A stretch of 64,000 bases of DNA from Anaerotruncus rubiinfantis (GTDB lineage Bacteria > Bacillota > Clostridia > Oscillospirales > Ruminococcaceae), in assembly GCF_900078395.1 (NCBI RefSeq), contig NZ_FKLA01000009.1, positions 1,626,614 to 1,690,613 on the forward strand, written 5' to 3'. How positions within the stretch are numbered: position 1 is the first letter of the stretch; every line of letters starts with the position of its first letter. Below, piece after piece: positions 1 through 7,494 of the stretch. The notes under the pieces are model-generated. The model saw only the letters and a list, made by a program, of their open reading frames with translations. It made no database searches and was not told the origin of the DNA. The translations under genes and the position numbers were made by a program.

Positions 1-1870
1 GGCCGATGCCGATGCCAAGGGAATTGAAATTGTCAATCGCGCGCAGCAGCGCGACACAGCGCGCGCGGTAATCGCTGTCGCAGCCTTCAAAGATCGCCCC
101 CTCCTGCGGTTTCCTGACGGGCGCGGGCGGTTCGGCGGAATAGCCGCTGCGTATGTAGGAAGGGAGATGCTCCTCCTGGATTTCGGGGATGTTGAGATTG
201 AAGAGGTACTCCATACAGTTTTGCAGCTCGCGCACGTTCCCTTCGAACGGGTGGTTTACAACCCGTTCGAGCGCGGCGGGGGAGAATTTGATCTGCGTGT
301 GTCCCAGCTCCATGAAATACTGCATCAGAAACTCGATGTCGCATTTGCGCTCGGAGAGCGGCGGGATTTTCAAAAAAAGCACATTCAGCCGGTAGAACAG
401 GTCGTTGCGGAAGGTGCCCTCCTTGACCATGCGGTAGATATCCTTATTGGTGGCGGCGATGATCCGCACGTCGATAGGAATGGTGTTCTCGCCGCCGACC
501 CGGACGACCTCCTTCTCCTGCAGGACGCGCAGCAGCCGCACCTGCAGATGCAGCGGCATGTCCCCGATTTCGTCAAGGAAGAGGGTGCCCTTGTGGGCGA
601 GCTCGAACACTCCCTGCTTGCCCTCCTTCTTCGCGCCGGTGAAGGTGCCGCCCTCGTAGCCGAAAAGCTCGCTCTCCATCAGCGATTCGACGATCGCGCC
701 GCAGTTGATGGCGATGAAGGGGAACTGCCGGCGGCGGGAGCTGTTGTGGATGGCCTGGGCAAAGAGCTCCTTGCCCACGCCGGTCGGCCCGAGGATCAGT
801 ACGTTGCTTTCAGCCTTGGCAATGCGGCGAGCGATGCTCTTGCACTCAATGATTGCGTCGCTTACGCCGATGATGTCCTCAAATTTATATTTGGCGGTGT
901 GCTTGCGATGGATGACCTGGCGGCGCAGATTCTCTTGACGCTTCTCCTCGTCCCAGTACTTTGACATGCGCATCAGGCCGATCTGGGAGTTGTGATGATA
1001 GTTGATGCTGATGTTGACGACATAGTGGCTGTCGTTGAAGAGGACCACCCGTTCCTCCTTGAAGTCGGCGGGGGTCAGCGTCTCCATGAAAGGAAAAATT
1101 TTATGCAGGCTCTTCCCGATCAAGTGCTCCTGCGGGATGCTGGTGATCTTTTCGATATAGCTGTCGCAGTATTCGATGACAAACTCGCTCGAGAAGCAGA
1201 GCACGCCCTCCTGTACGGAGGAAACTTTTTTATAGTCCCCGGAGAGTGAGTTTTCAACGACAAGGTCGTTGGTGAAGGCGCGGTAGTGGGTGCACATCTC
1301 CTTGAAGTAGCGCTGAAAGGTCGTGGTGGTGACGATTTCAGGCATCTCGAGACAGAGCGCGATCTCGAGGACGGTGGCGATGCTGAAATGGCTGCGGTCT
1401 ATCCCGATGGCCACTCGTTTGTCCCGGTCGGGGAGGGAAGGGTGGCCGAAGGCGACGACGTATTTTTCAAGCCGCTCAGGGTCCATTCCTTCACTCCAGG
1501 CGGTCATGGCTTCCTTGCGTGCGCCGAGCTTCTCAAGCATCATCATCCGGCGGCGGGAGTTGACAAGCCCGCCTTCGCAGACGACGCTGATGGCGTGTTT
1601 CTTCTGGGCTTCGAGGATCTGTGAGAAGGAGGACTTCTCTATGGTGTAGGAAGCGATGACGAAGCCGACATCGGGGTTATCCATCGAACTGAAGGTCTGG
1701 TTCATATACGGACTGGTGGCGACCACCACGTCGGCTTCGATCGTGGGACGGTCGTTTTTTCCGGTCACCAGGTAGTCGACCTGCGCCATGCCCCCGAAGA
1801 GGACACGCAGTTCCTGGGCGTAGGAGTCGAGAAAGAGCGATTCGTAGCCGAAAATAACAATTTTTTTCAA
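1..1870 (-). CDS. PrpR-like sigma-54-dependent transcriptional activator (3' end outside window)
   Basis: This is an enhancer-binding protein that opens sigma-54 RNA polymerase promoters. About 622 residues lie in the window; the C-terminal HTH is cut off. From a TTG start (1870; AGAGGTG eight bases upstream) the order is an N-terminal PrpR-type sensory region (about 1-190), a PAS-like segment (about 200-300), and an AAA+ domain with Walker A GPTGVGKE (about residue 358), a GTFTGA loop (about 406, a variant of GAFTGA) and Walker B GTLFLDEIGD (about 430). There is no receiver domain, so it probably senses a small molecule directly, as PrpR does. It diverges from the catabolic operon at 2201, which has a sigma-54 promoter. 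The family call is firm; the ligand is unknown. Confidence 0.9.
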   Translation of the reverse strand, partial: MKKIVIFGYESLFLDSYAQELRVLFGGMAQVDYLVTGKNDRPTIEADVVVATSPYMNQTFSSMDNPDVGFVIASYTIEKSSFSQILEAQKKHAISVVCEGGLVNSRRRMMMLEKLGARKEAMTAWSEGMDPERLEKYVVAFGHPSLPDRDKRVAIGIDRSHFSIATVLEIALCLEMPEIVTTTTFQRYFKEMCTHYRAFTNDLVVENSLSGDYKKVSSVQEGVLCFSSEFVIEYCDSYIEKITSIPQEHLIGKSLHKIFPFMETLTPADFKEERVVLFNDSHYVVNISINYHHNSQIGLMRMSKYWDEEKRQENLRRQVIHRKHTAKYKFEDIIGVSDAIIECKSIARRIAKAESNVLILGPTGVGKELFAQAIHNSSRRRQFPFIAINCGAIVESLMESELFGYEGGTFTGAKKEGKQGVFELAHKGTLFLDEIGDMPLHLQVRLLRVLQEKEVVRVGGENTIPIDVRIIAATNKDIYRMVKEGTFRNDLFYRLNVLFLKIPPLSERKCDIEFLMQYFMELGHTQIKFSPAALERVVNHPFEGNVRELQNCMEYLFNLNIPEIQEEHLPSYIRSGYSAEPPAPVRKPQEGAIFEGCDSDYRARCVALLRAIDNFNSLGIGIG

Positions 1871-1928
1871 ATGTTCTACACCTCTGGGTCGAATTGGGGG
1901 GAATCCAAAAGAATCCCGCCTGTTTTTC

Positions 1929-1957
1929 AGTATAAAGCACCCGAGGGCGGGTGTCAA
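1929..1957 (-). promoter_or_regulatory. SigA-type promoter of the sigma-54 activator gene
   Basis: Read on the minus strand, TTGACA (1957-1952) is followed by a 17-base spacer and TATACT (1934-1929). This places transcription start near 1922 and gives a leader of about 50 bases before the TTG start at 1870. The activator thus has its own housekeeping promoter, back to back with the sigma-54 promoter of the operon it faces. Confidence 0.75.
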
Positions 1958-1976
1958 ACCAAAATGGCAAATTTTT

Positions 1977-2062
1977 AATCCCTATAATCCCGTTTTCGGA
2001 GAAAATTGAGCGAAAAAGGGATTGAATGGCTTTCGGAAACGGAAGGCTGCACTTCGTTTCCG
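1977..2062. promoter_or_regulatory. Candidate upstream activator sites (GGGATT repeats and a CGGAAACG palindrome)
   Basis: The divergent spacer holds AATCCC at 1977-1982 and 1986-1991 and its complement GGGATT at 2018-2023. It also holds TTTTCG/CGAAAA arms (1993-1998, 2011-2016) and a perfect inverted repeat CGGAAACG (2034-2041) / CGTTTCCG (2055-2062). The last is centred about 85 bases before the predicted start of the sigma-54 promoter, a usual enhancer distance. GGGATT repeats recur upstream of the second sigma-54 promoter at 24.4 kb. Binding by the activator is inferred. Confidence 0.5.
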
Positions 2063-2107
2063 CGTGGGAAAAGCGAATTTAGCGGGGATTGCGTTTTCTT
2101 TTGCGTT

Positions 2108-2123
2108 TGGCACAGGACTTGCT
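2108..2123 (+). promoter_or_regulatory. Sigma-54 (-24/-12) promoter of the opine/peptide operon
   Basis: TGGCAC (2108-2113), five bases, then TTGCT (2119-2123) matches the sigma-54 consensus exactly, with GG at -24 and GC at -12 in the required spacing. Predicted start is near 2134, about 67 bases before the first gene at 2201. The divergently encoded sigma-54 activator supports the call. Confidence 0.9.
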
Positions 2124-2200
2124 GTTATTAGACGCAAAGAAACAACGCGGGACCGGCGGACGGGCCGGACCGCTCAAAATGATGCAAAGGCGGCGAAGCG

Positions 2201-3190
2201 ATGACAGATTATCATGTGGACATCCGGGTCCTCTCGAAAGCCGAGGTCGAAAGCCTCGTGAGCTACCGTGATGTGGTGGACACAGTCGAAGAGACCTTTC
2301 TCGCGCTGGCGCGCCACGAAATTTTCCATCCGATCAAGGAACCCATCTGGGTGGATGACGGCCGTGCAAACATGATTATGGCGATGGCGGCCCATATCAA
2401 AAGCCAGCAGGTCGCCGGCGTCAAATGGGTCAACATGTATGAAAATCAGCAGCCGGGCTATCCCTCCTGCGCGGGCAGCATCCTGCTTTTAAACGATGAC
2501 CGCAACGGCCAGCCCTACGCGATCCTGGAGGCAACCTCGATCACCGCGATGCGCACCGCGGGCGGGCACGCGGCGGTCGCCGCGAAGCATCTCGCCCGCC
2601 CGGATTCGCAGGTGTTGACGGTGATCGGCTGCGGCACCGAGGCGGTGAGCGGCGTTGCAAGTTTTCTCGATCTCTTTGCGCTGCGGGAGCTGCGTGTTTT
2701 TGACATTCACCCCGCCGCCATGCAGCGGATGCGGGAACTTTACGGAGACCGGCTCACAGTGACCTGCTGTTCCGACGCACAGACCGCCTGCGAGGGGGCG
2801 GATATCCTGATGACCGTCACCACCTCGCGGCGGCCGGTGGTTGAAGCGGGCTGGATTCCGAAGGGATGCTTCGTGGCGGGGCTTTACTCGCTCTTCGACC
2901 TCGACCCCAAGGCCGCAATCACCTGTGACAAATGGGTTCTCGGATCGAAAGAGGCCGACCGGCGGCAGATCCTGGAGGACCCGGTGTTCGAGGACTACCA
3001 TCTTACGATGGAAAACGTCTACGCCGACCTGCCCGAGATCCTGAGCGGAGCGAAGCCCGGACGCGAGCGGGACGACGAGACGATCGTCTACACCCACTTC
3101 GGGATGGGCGCGCTCGACGTGGCGGTTGGGAAACTCATCTACCAGCGCGCCTGCGCGCAGGATGTGGGCCAGATTATCCGCCTGGTCTGA
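2201..3190 (+). CDS. Ornithine cyclodeaminase / mu-crystallin family protein (copy 1)
   Basis: This 329-residue NAD(P)-dependent enzyme belongs to the family that includes ornithine cyclodeaminase, alanine dehydrogenase and ketimine reductases. Visible features are the substrate-binding lysine in AGVKWVNM (near residue 75), the EATSITAMRTAGG segment (about 108-120), a Rossmann glycine motif GCGTEA (about 147) and the conserved tail THFGMGALDVAVGKLIY. It is the first gene behind the sigma-54 promoter and is followed 26 bases later by an opine-dehydrogenase-like gene. A paralogue of equal length lies at 20737-21726. The exact substrate cannot be read from sequence; an imine formed from an amino acid or opine is a reasonable guess. 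Confidence 0.85.
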   Translation: MTDYHVDIRVLSKAEVESLVSYRDVVDTVEETFLALARHEIFHPIKEPIWVDDGRANMIMAMAAHIKSQQVAGVKWVNMYENQQPGYPSCAGSILLLNDDRNGQPYAILEATSITAMRTAGGHAAVAAKHLARPDSQVLTVIGCGTEAVSGVASFLDLFALRELRVFDIHPAAMQRMRELYGDRLTVTCCSDAQTACEGADILMTVTTSRRPVVEAGWIPKGCFVAGLYSLFDLDPKAAITCDKWVLGSKEADRRQILEDPVFEDYHLTMENVYADLPEILSGAKPGRERDDETIVYTHFGMGALDVAVGKLIYQRACAQDVGQIIRLV

Positions 3191-3216
3191 TCCGGGCGGT
3201 TAGAGGGAGGAATACC

Positions 3217-4290
3217 ATGAAGAAAATTGCAGTGGTAGGCGGCGGAAGCACCGGCCATATGGTGGCCGCGGACGTCGCTTCCCGCGGGCATGAAGCGCGG
3301 CTCTGCGACAGTGAGGCCTATCGTGAAATCCTGGAACAGACGGCCGCGATCGGAAAGATCGCGCTGAGCGGCAGTGGCTTCGACACGGTGGGGGAACTCG
3401 CGATGGCGACTACCGATGTCGCCTGTGCGCTTGACGGGGCCGATCTGGTCATCTGCTGCACCATCGCCAACCGCGACGAGGAGGTCGCCGAGATGATCGC
3501 TCCGCACGTCCCGAAGGACGGGGTGGTGCTCCTGAGCGCCGGCAGCGCCGGGTCGCTCGTTTACCGCAGGGTCTTTAACCGGCTGGGCCGGCGAGACATC
3601 GTGGTGGGGGAGACCAGCGGAAATCTCTATCCCTGCCGGATGATCGGCCCGGGCAAGGTCTTTTCGGGCGGGAAATATGCGCCCAAGGCGGCGGCCGCGG
3701 TCCCGGAAAGGGATACGGAACGGCTGGTCGAGGCGTTTTCCGGGGTGTACGAACTCACGCCAGCGAGCTGTGTGCTCGAAACCGCATTCAACGGGCCGAA
3801 CCTGATCGCCCATATCGACCTCACCCTGCTGAACGCAGGCGCCATCGAAACGGCGAAGGGGCCCTACCGCGTTTTCAACGACGGCATCTGCCGCAGCACC
3901 ATCAACCTGGCGGATGCGCTCTGGCAGGAGAAGAAACGAGTCATGGATGCGCTCGGCTTCGCTTGCGGGCCGTCGCCGGCCGGCTTCTACCGCAAACTCG
4001 CGGATCACGACGCGCACGCCTTCGACGGCTTTCGGACGCTTGAGGGTCCTGAGAGCCTGACCGGGCGGTATATCACCGAGGACGTCCCGATGCTCGACTG
4101 CCTGTTCCTTTCGGTGGCGCGAGCGATCGGGGTTGCAACGCCGCTCTTCGAGGGGCTTGTGGCGGTGGCGTCGGCGGTGAACCAGACCGACTACTATGCC
4201 CAGGGCCGAACCTTGGAAAGCCTGGGGATCGAAGCCCGCACCCCCGCGGAGATCGCCGCGAGTTTCCGGGACCCCGGCAATCTGCAATGA
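3217..4290 (+). CDS. NAD/NADP octopine/nopaline dehydrogenase-family protein
   Basis: This 357-residue dehydrogenase has an N-terminal Rossmann fold (KKIAVVGGGSTGHMVAAD, residues 2-19) and a C-terminal helical domain with the conserved FNGPNLIAHIDLTLLNAG segment (about 192-209) typical of the opine dehydrogenase C-terminal domain. Family members reductively join, or oxidatively split, an amino acid and a 2-oxo acid. The start at 3217 is set by GGAGG at 3206-3210; an upstream in-frame ATG at 2932 lies inside the preceding gene and has no ribosome site. With a cyclodeaminase, peptide importer and amidohydrolase in the same operon, a catabolic role on an opine or N-substituted amino acid is inferred. 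Confidence 0.8.
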   Translation: MKKIAVVGGGSTGHMVAADVASRGHEARLCDSEAYREILEQTAAIGKIALSGSGFDTVGELAMATTDVACALDGADLVICCTIANRDEEVAEMIAPHVPKDGVVLLSAGSAGSLVYRRVFNRLGRRDIVVGETSGNLYPCRMIGPGKVFSGGKYAPKAAAAVPERDTERLVEAFSGVYELTPASCVLETAFNGPNLIAHIDLTLLNAGAIETAKGPYRVFNDGICRSTINLADALWQEKKRVMDALGFACGPSPAGFYRKLADHDAHAFDGFRTLEGPESLTGRYITEDVPMLDCLFLSVARAIGVATPLFEGLVAVASAVNQTDYYAQGRTLESLGIEARTPAEIAASFRDPGNLQ

Positions 4291-4354
4291 CCCCATTCCC
4301 TGACGGACGGCAGGGCGAAAATAAATTGCTCGAAAATATGAGGAGGCCAAAAAA

Positions 4355-5464
4355 ATGAAAAAGAACATAAGTATGATCCTCGCAGTGGCAATGCTCATTG
4401 GAATGCTCGCCGGATGCAGCGGCTCCAAACCCGAGGCCAGCTCCGCCGCGGCGCCCGCCCCGACGGCTTCTGCCGCTTCCGAAGCGGCTTCCGATGCAGC
4501 GGCCCCCGCGCCCGAAGGCCAGATCCTGGTGCGCATTGCGACCCAGATGGCGGCCGACAACAACACCACCATCGCGATGAACGTCTTTGGCGACTATGTG
4601 ATGGAAAAGACAAACAATGCAATCAAGGTCGAGGTCTATCCGAACTCCCAGCTCGGAGCGGAGGACATCGTCATGCAGCAGGTGCTGACCGGCACGCTGG
4701 AGATGTCGCCGATCAGTTCGGCCGTTTTGAGCACCGTCGTGCCTGAGGTCAACATCTTCTCCTTCCCATTCCTTTTCAACGACCTCGACACCTATATCGA
4801 CATGTGCTGGGACGAAGGCTTCCGTGAGCGGATCTTCAATGCGGTCGAGGAGCGCACCGGCTGCAAGACCCTCGGCTTCACCATCGGTATCGGCCGTGGC
4901 GTCTCGAATACCAAACGCGAGATCCGCACGGTCGACGACATGAAGGGCCTCAAAATCCGCACAATCGGCTCCCCGATCATCATCGACACCTTCAACTCTT
5001 TTGGCGCGACCGCGACCAACGTCCCATGGAAAGAGGTCTACACGGCGCTGCAGCAGGGGCTTGTGGACGGCGAGGACAGCTCGGTCATCGCAAACCTCGA
5101 CCAGAAATTCATCGAAAGCAACAAGTTCTACACCCAGCTCGACACCATGTTCCAGAACCACCTGCTGGTCGTCTCTTCCGAGCTCTGGAACAAGCTGACC
5201 CCGGAACAGCAGCAGATCTTCGTCGAGGCGGGCGTCAAGGCGGACGAATACGGCTTCGAGTGCTCGCGCACTGACATCAAGGACAGCTATGAGCGCGCAG
5301 CCAAGGAATATCCGGACTTTAAGATCACTTCCGACCTGACCCCGGAAGAGAAACAGACCTTTGTGGATGCCTGCCGTCCGGTTTGGGACAAATACAAACC
5401 CGAAGTAGGTGAGGATCTCTTCAACTACACCTACGACCTCATGCAGAAGATGGTAAAAAAATAA
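4355..5464 (+). CDS. dctP: TRAP transporter substrate-binding protein (DctP family), lipoprotein
   Basis: This 369-residue extracytoplasmic solute receptor begins with a lipoprotein signal peptide (hydrophobic stretch, lipobox LAGC, Cys about residue 21). A low-complexity Ala/Ser/Pro linker (about 25-50) leads to the mature fold. The segment DMKGLKIRTIGSPIIIDTF (about 196-214) carries the conserved arginine that salt-bridges a substrate carboxylate in DctP proteins, and VPWKEVYTALQQGLVDGED follows. It leads the TRAP genes dctQ and dctM. The cargo is therefore probably a carboxylate or amino acid derivative handled by the two dehydrogenases upstream. Confidence 0.93.
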   Translation: MKKNISMILAVAMLIGMLAGCSGSKPEASSAAAPAPTASAASEAASDAAAPAPEGQILVRIATQMAADNNTTIAMNVFGDYVMEKTNNAIKVEVYPNSQLGAEDIVMQQVLTGTLEMSPISSAVLSTVVPEVNIFSFPFLFNDLDTYIDMCWDEGFRERIFNAVEERTGCKTLGFTIGIGRGVSNTKREIRTVDDMKGLKIRTIGSPIIIDTFNSFGATATNVPWKEVYTALQQGLVDGEDSSVIANLDQKFIESNKFYTQLDTMFQNHLLVVSSELWNKLTPEQQQIFVEAGVKADEYGFECSRTDIKDSYERAAKEYPDFKITSDLTPEEKQTFVDACRPVWDKYKPEVGEDLFNYTYDLMQKMVKK

Positions 5465-5475
5465 GTCTGACAATC

Positions 5476-5502
5476 CCCGCCGTCGGGCCCTCCGGCGGCG
5501 GG
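5476..5502 (+). other. Intercistronic hairpin between dctP and dctQ
   Basis: CCCGCCG (5476-5482) pairs with CGGCGGG (5496-5502). No T-run follows. Hairpins after binding-protein genes commonly stabilise the upstream mRNA, giving more receptor than permease; that role is inferred. Confidence 0.5.
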
Positions 5503-5546
5503 AAAACCAAAATAACAATTCAGAGGAATAGAGGAGGGAATCCGGC

Positions 5547-6062
5547 TTGCGTGCAAAGGTGAACCGGGCGCTTGGAAAGATCGGGCGCTTTGAAAAGGCG
5601 CTGATGGGCGGCTTTTTCATGGTCATGACCCTGATGGTTTTCGTTCAGATTACAATCAGGTGGTGTGGTCTGCGCAGCTTTTCCTGGCTGGAGGAGTTTG
5701 CGCAATATGTCTATATCTGTGTGGTGATGGTCGGAGCCGCCAACGGCGTTACTGACGACAGCCTCATGAAAGTGCGGCTTTTTGAATCGATCCTGCCAAA
5801 GGCGGCCTGCCGGATCATTGGCGTAATCAGCGGCCTGCTCTGCAGCGGAATTGCGTTTTATATGGCATCCATCAGCTACCAGACTGTCAAAAAGATGTTC
5901 CAGCTCCATGCAAAAACTTCGGTGCTCGGCTGGCCGGTGTGGTTTTTCTACGCGGTCATGGCTGTCGCGTTTGTGGGAATGGGGGTCCGCTTCCTTCTGC
6001 GGATCATTTTCCCGCCCATGGAAGAGAAGGATAAACCCAATACGCCTGCCAAAGCGCAGTAG
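5547..6062 (+). CDS. dctQ: TRAP transporter small permease subunit (DctQ family)
   Basis: This 171-residue membrane protein has four predicted transmembrane segments, as expected for DctQ. The conserved region is WLEEFAQYVYICVVMVGAA (about 48-66). The start is TTG at 5547, chosen because GAGGAGGG sits eight bases upstream; no ATG fits better. It lies between the receptor and the large permease and works with DctM as the Na+- or H+-driven membrane unit. Confidence 0.9.
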   Translation: MRAKVNRALGKIGRFEKALMGGFFMVMTLMVFVQITIRWCGLRSFSWLEEFAQYVYICVVMVGAANGVTDDSLMKVRLFESILPKAACRIIGVISGLLCSGIAFYMASISYQTVKKMFQLHAKTSVLGWPVWFFYAVMAVAFVGMGVRFLLRIIFPPMEEKDKPNTPAKAQ

Positions 6063-6079
6063 GAAAGGAGGATTGCTCA

Positions 6080-7357
6080 ATGGCTTGGTTAATGCTTTTG
6101 TTTTTTGTATTTCTGTTTCTGGGTTTTCCGATCGCATTCATCCTGCTGGCTGTCTCGCTGATCGGAGCGATCTTCCTGCTGAACAATAACCCGCAGATCG
6201 TCGCCCAGATGATGTTCAACGGCATGAACAGCTACACCATTCTGGCGGTCCCTTTCTTCATCATTTCGGGCGGCATCGCCGCGCGCGGCGGCACAGCCAA
6301 GAGCCTGATCAACGTCATGAAAAAGGTGTTCGGCAAGCTGCCGGGCGGCCTTGGAATCGCCACCATCTTCGCCTGCACCTTCTTTGCTGCGATTTCGGGA
6401 TCGAGCCTCGCGACGATCGTCGCGCTCGGCACCCTCATGATTCCGACCCTGATCGGTGAAGGCTACGATCCCGAGATGGCGACCGGCATTGTGAACTCGG
6501 CCGGTTCGCTGGGGATCCTGATTCCGCCAAGCGTCCCGATGGTCACGATGAGCGTGGCGATGGGGCTCTCGGTCGCGAAGCTGTTCGCGGCGGGGTTTTT
6601 GCCGGGTATCATCCTGGCGATTATCTGGAGCGTCTATGTGGCGATCACCTGCAAGCGCACCGGAGTTGGCACTAAAAAAACGGAGGAGAAGGAGCGCTAC
6701 GGTTTCAAGGAGTTCCTCAAAGACGTGCCGGCCCTCTTCTTCCCAATCGTCATCCTCGGCAGCATCTACGGCGGCATCGCCACCCCGACCGAAGCGGCGG
6801 CAATCTCGATCGTCTACATCACGATCATCGAGGTCTTCTATTATAAGACCTGCAAACTTGCCGAACTGCCGGCGATGTTTGGTAAATCGACCGCCGAGGC
6901 GACCATTGTTTCGGTCATGCTCGGCTGCGCCGCGCCGATCACCTGGTTCGTCACAAATATGCAACTGCCCGCTGCCCTCTCGGCCGCCGCGCAGCAGTAC
7001 ATACCAAACAAATTCGTATTTATTATCGCGCTCACGCTGGTGCTGTTCGTATTCGGCTGCTTCATGGATATCATCTCGGTCATCGTCATCCTTGGACCAA
7101 TGGTGCTTCCGACCCTCATCATGTACGGCATGGACCCGATTCACTTTGGTATCATGTGTATTCTGAACACCCAGATCGGCATGATGACCCCGCCGTTCGG
7201 CATGAACATTTTTGTCTGCATGCGGGTGGCCAATATGGGCATGGGGAAGGTCGTAAAATCCACAATGCCGTACCTGATCCTGCTTATTATAGCGACGCTG
7301 GTTATCTCGTTTATTCCGGAGATTTCGATGTTTGTCCCCAATCTGCTTGCGTCCTGA
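6080..7357 (+). CDS. dctM: TRAP transporter large permease subunit (DctM family)
   Basis: This 425-residue, highly hydrophobic protein has about 12 transmembrane segments. Family hallmarks are VPFFIISGGIAARGG (about 58-72), the GSSLATIVALGTLMIPTL loop (about 113-130), GSLGILIPPSVPMV (about 143-156) and GGIATPTEAAA (about 232-242). It starts 17 bases after dctQ with AGGAAAGGAGG upstream. It is the ion-coupled transport channel of the TRAP system. Confidence 0.95.
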   Translation: MAWLMLLFFVFLFLGFPIAFILLAVSLIGAIFLLNNNPQIVAQMMFNGMNSYTILAVPFFIISGGIAARGGTAKSLINVMKKVFGKLPGGLGIATIFACTFFAAISGSSLATIVALGTLMIPTLIGEGYDPEMATGIVNSAGSLGILIPPSVPMVTMSVAMGLSVAKLFAAGFLPGIILAIIWSVYVAITCKRTGVGTKKTEEKERYGFKEFLKDVPALFFPIVILGSIYGGIATPTEAAAISIVYITIIEVFYYKTCKLAELPAMFGKSTAEATIVSVMLGCAAPITWFVTNMQLPAALSAAAQQYIPNKFVFIIALTLVLFVFGCFMDIISVIVILGPMVLPTLIMYGMDPIHFGIMCILNTQIGMMTPPFGMNIFVCMRVANMGMGKVVKSTMPYLILLIIATLVISFIPEISMFVPNLLAS

Positions 7358-7372
7358 CGCGGTCAGCCCATC

Positions 7373-7401
7373 GATTGCCCCCCGGGCGCCGGGGGGCAAT
7401 C
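7373..7401 (+). terminator. Strong GC hairpin after dctM
   Basis: GATTGCCCCCCGG (7373-7385) and CCGGGGGGCAATC (7389-7401) form a perfect 13-bp stem with a three-base loop. The missing T-run argues against a classical intrinsic terminator; it may be partial, Rho-linked or mRNA-protecting. A TATAAT follows at 7462-7467 without a good -35, so an internal promoter before 7495 is possible but unproven. Confidence 0.5.
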
Positions 7402-7494
7402 TGTGCATCCATAGCGGGCGGTTTCCGCTGTGTTCAAAAAGACGAACTCCGGCGACTGGACTATAATTTTGTAAGATGATGGAGAATTTTCACT

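Noticed and set aside
3139..4572. Long minus-strand open frame (477 codons) opposite the opine dehydrogenase gene
   Set aside because: It mirrors a well-supported gene and spans two plus-strand genes and their spacer. The translation is Arg/His-rich without motifs, as expected for antisense frames in GC-rich DNA.
7462..7467. TATAAT before the DASS gene as a separate promoter
   Set aside because: No -35 is found at 16-18 bases. It may be weakly active but cannot be supported from sequence.
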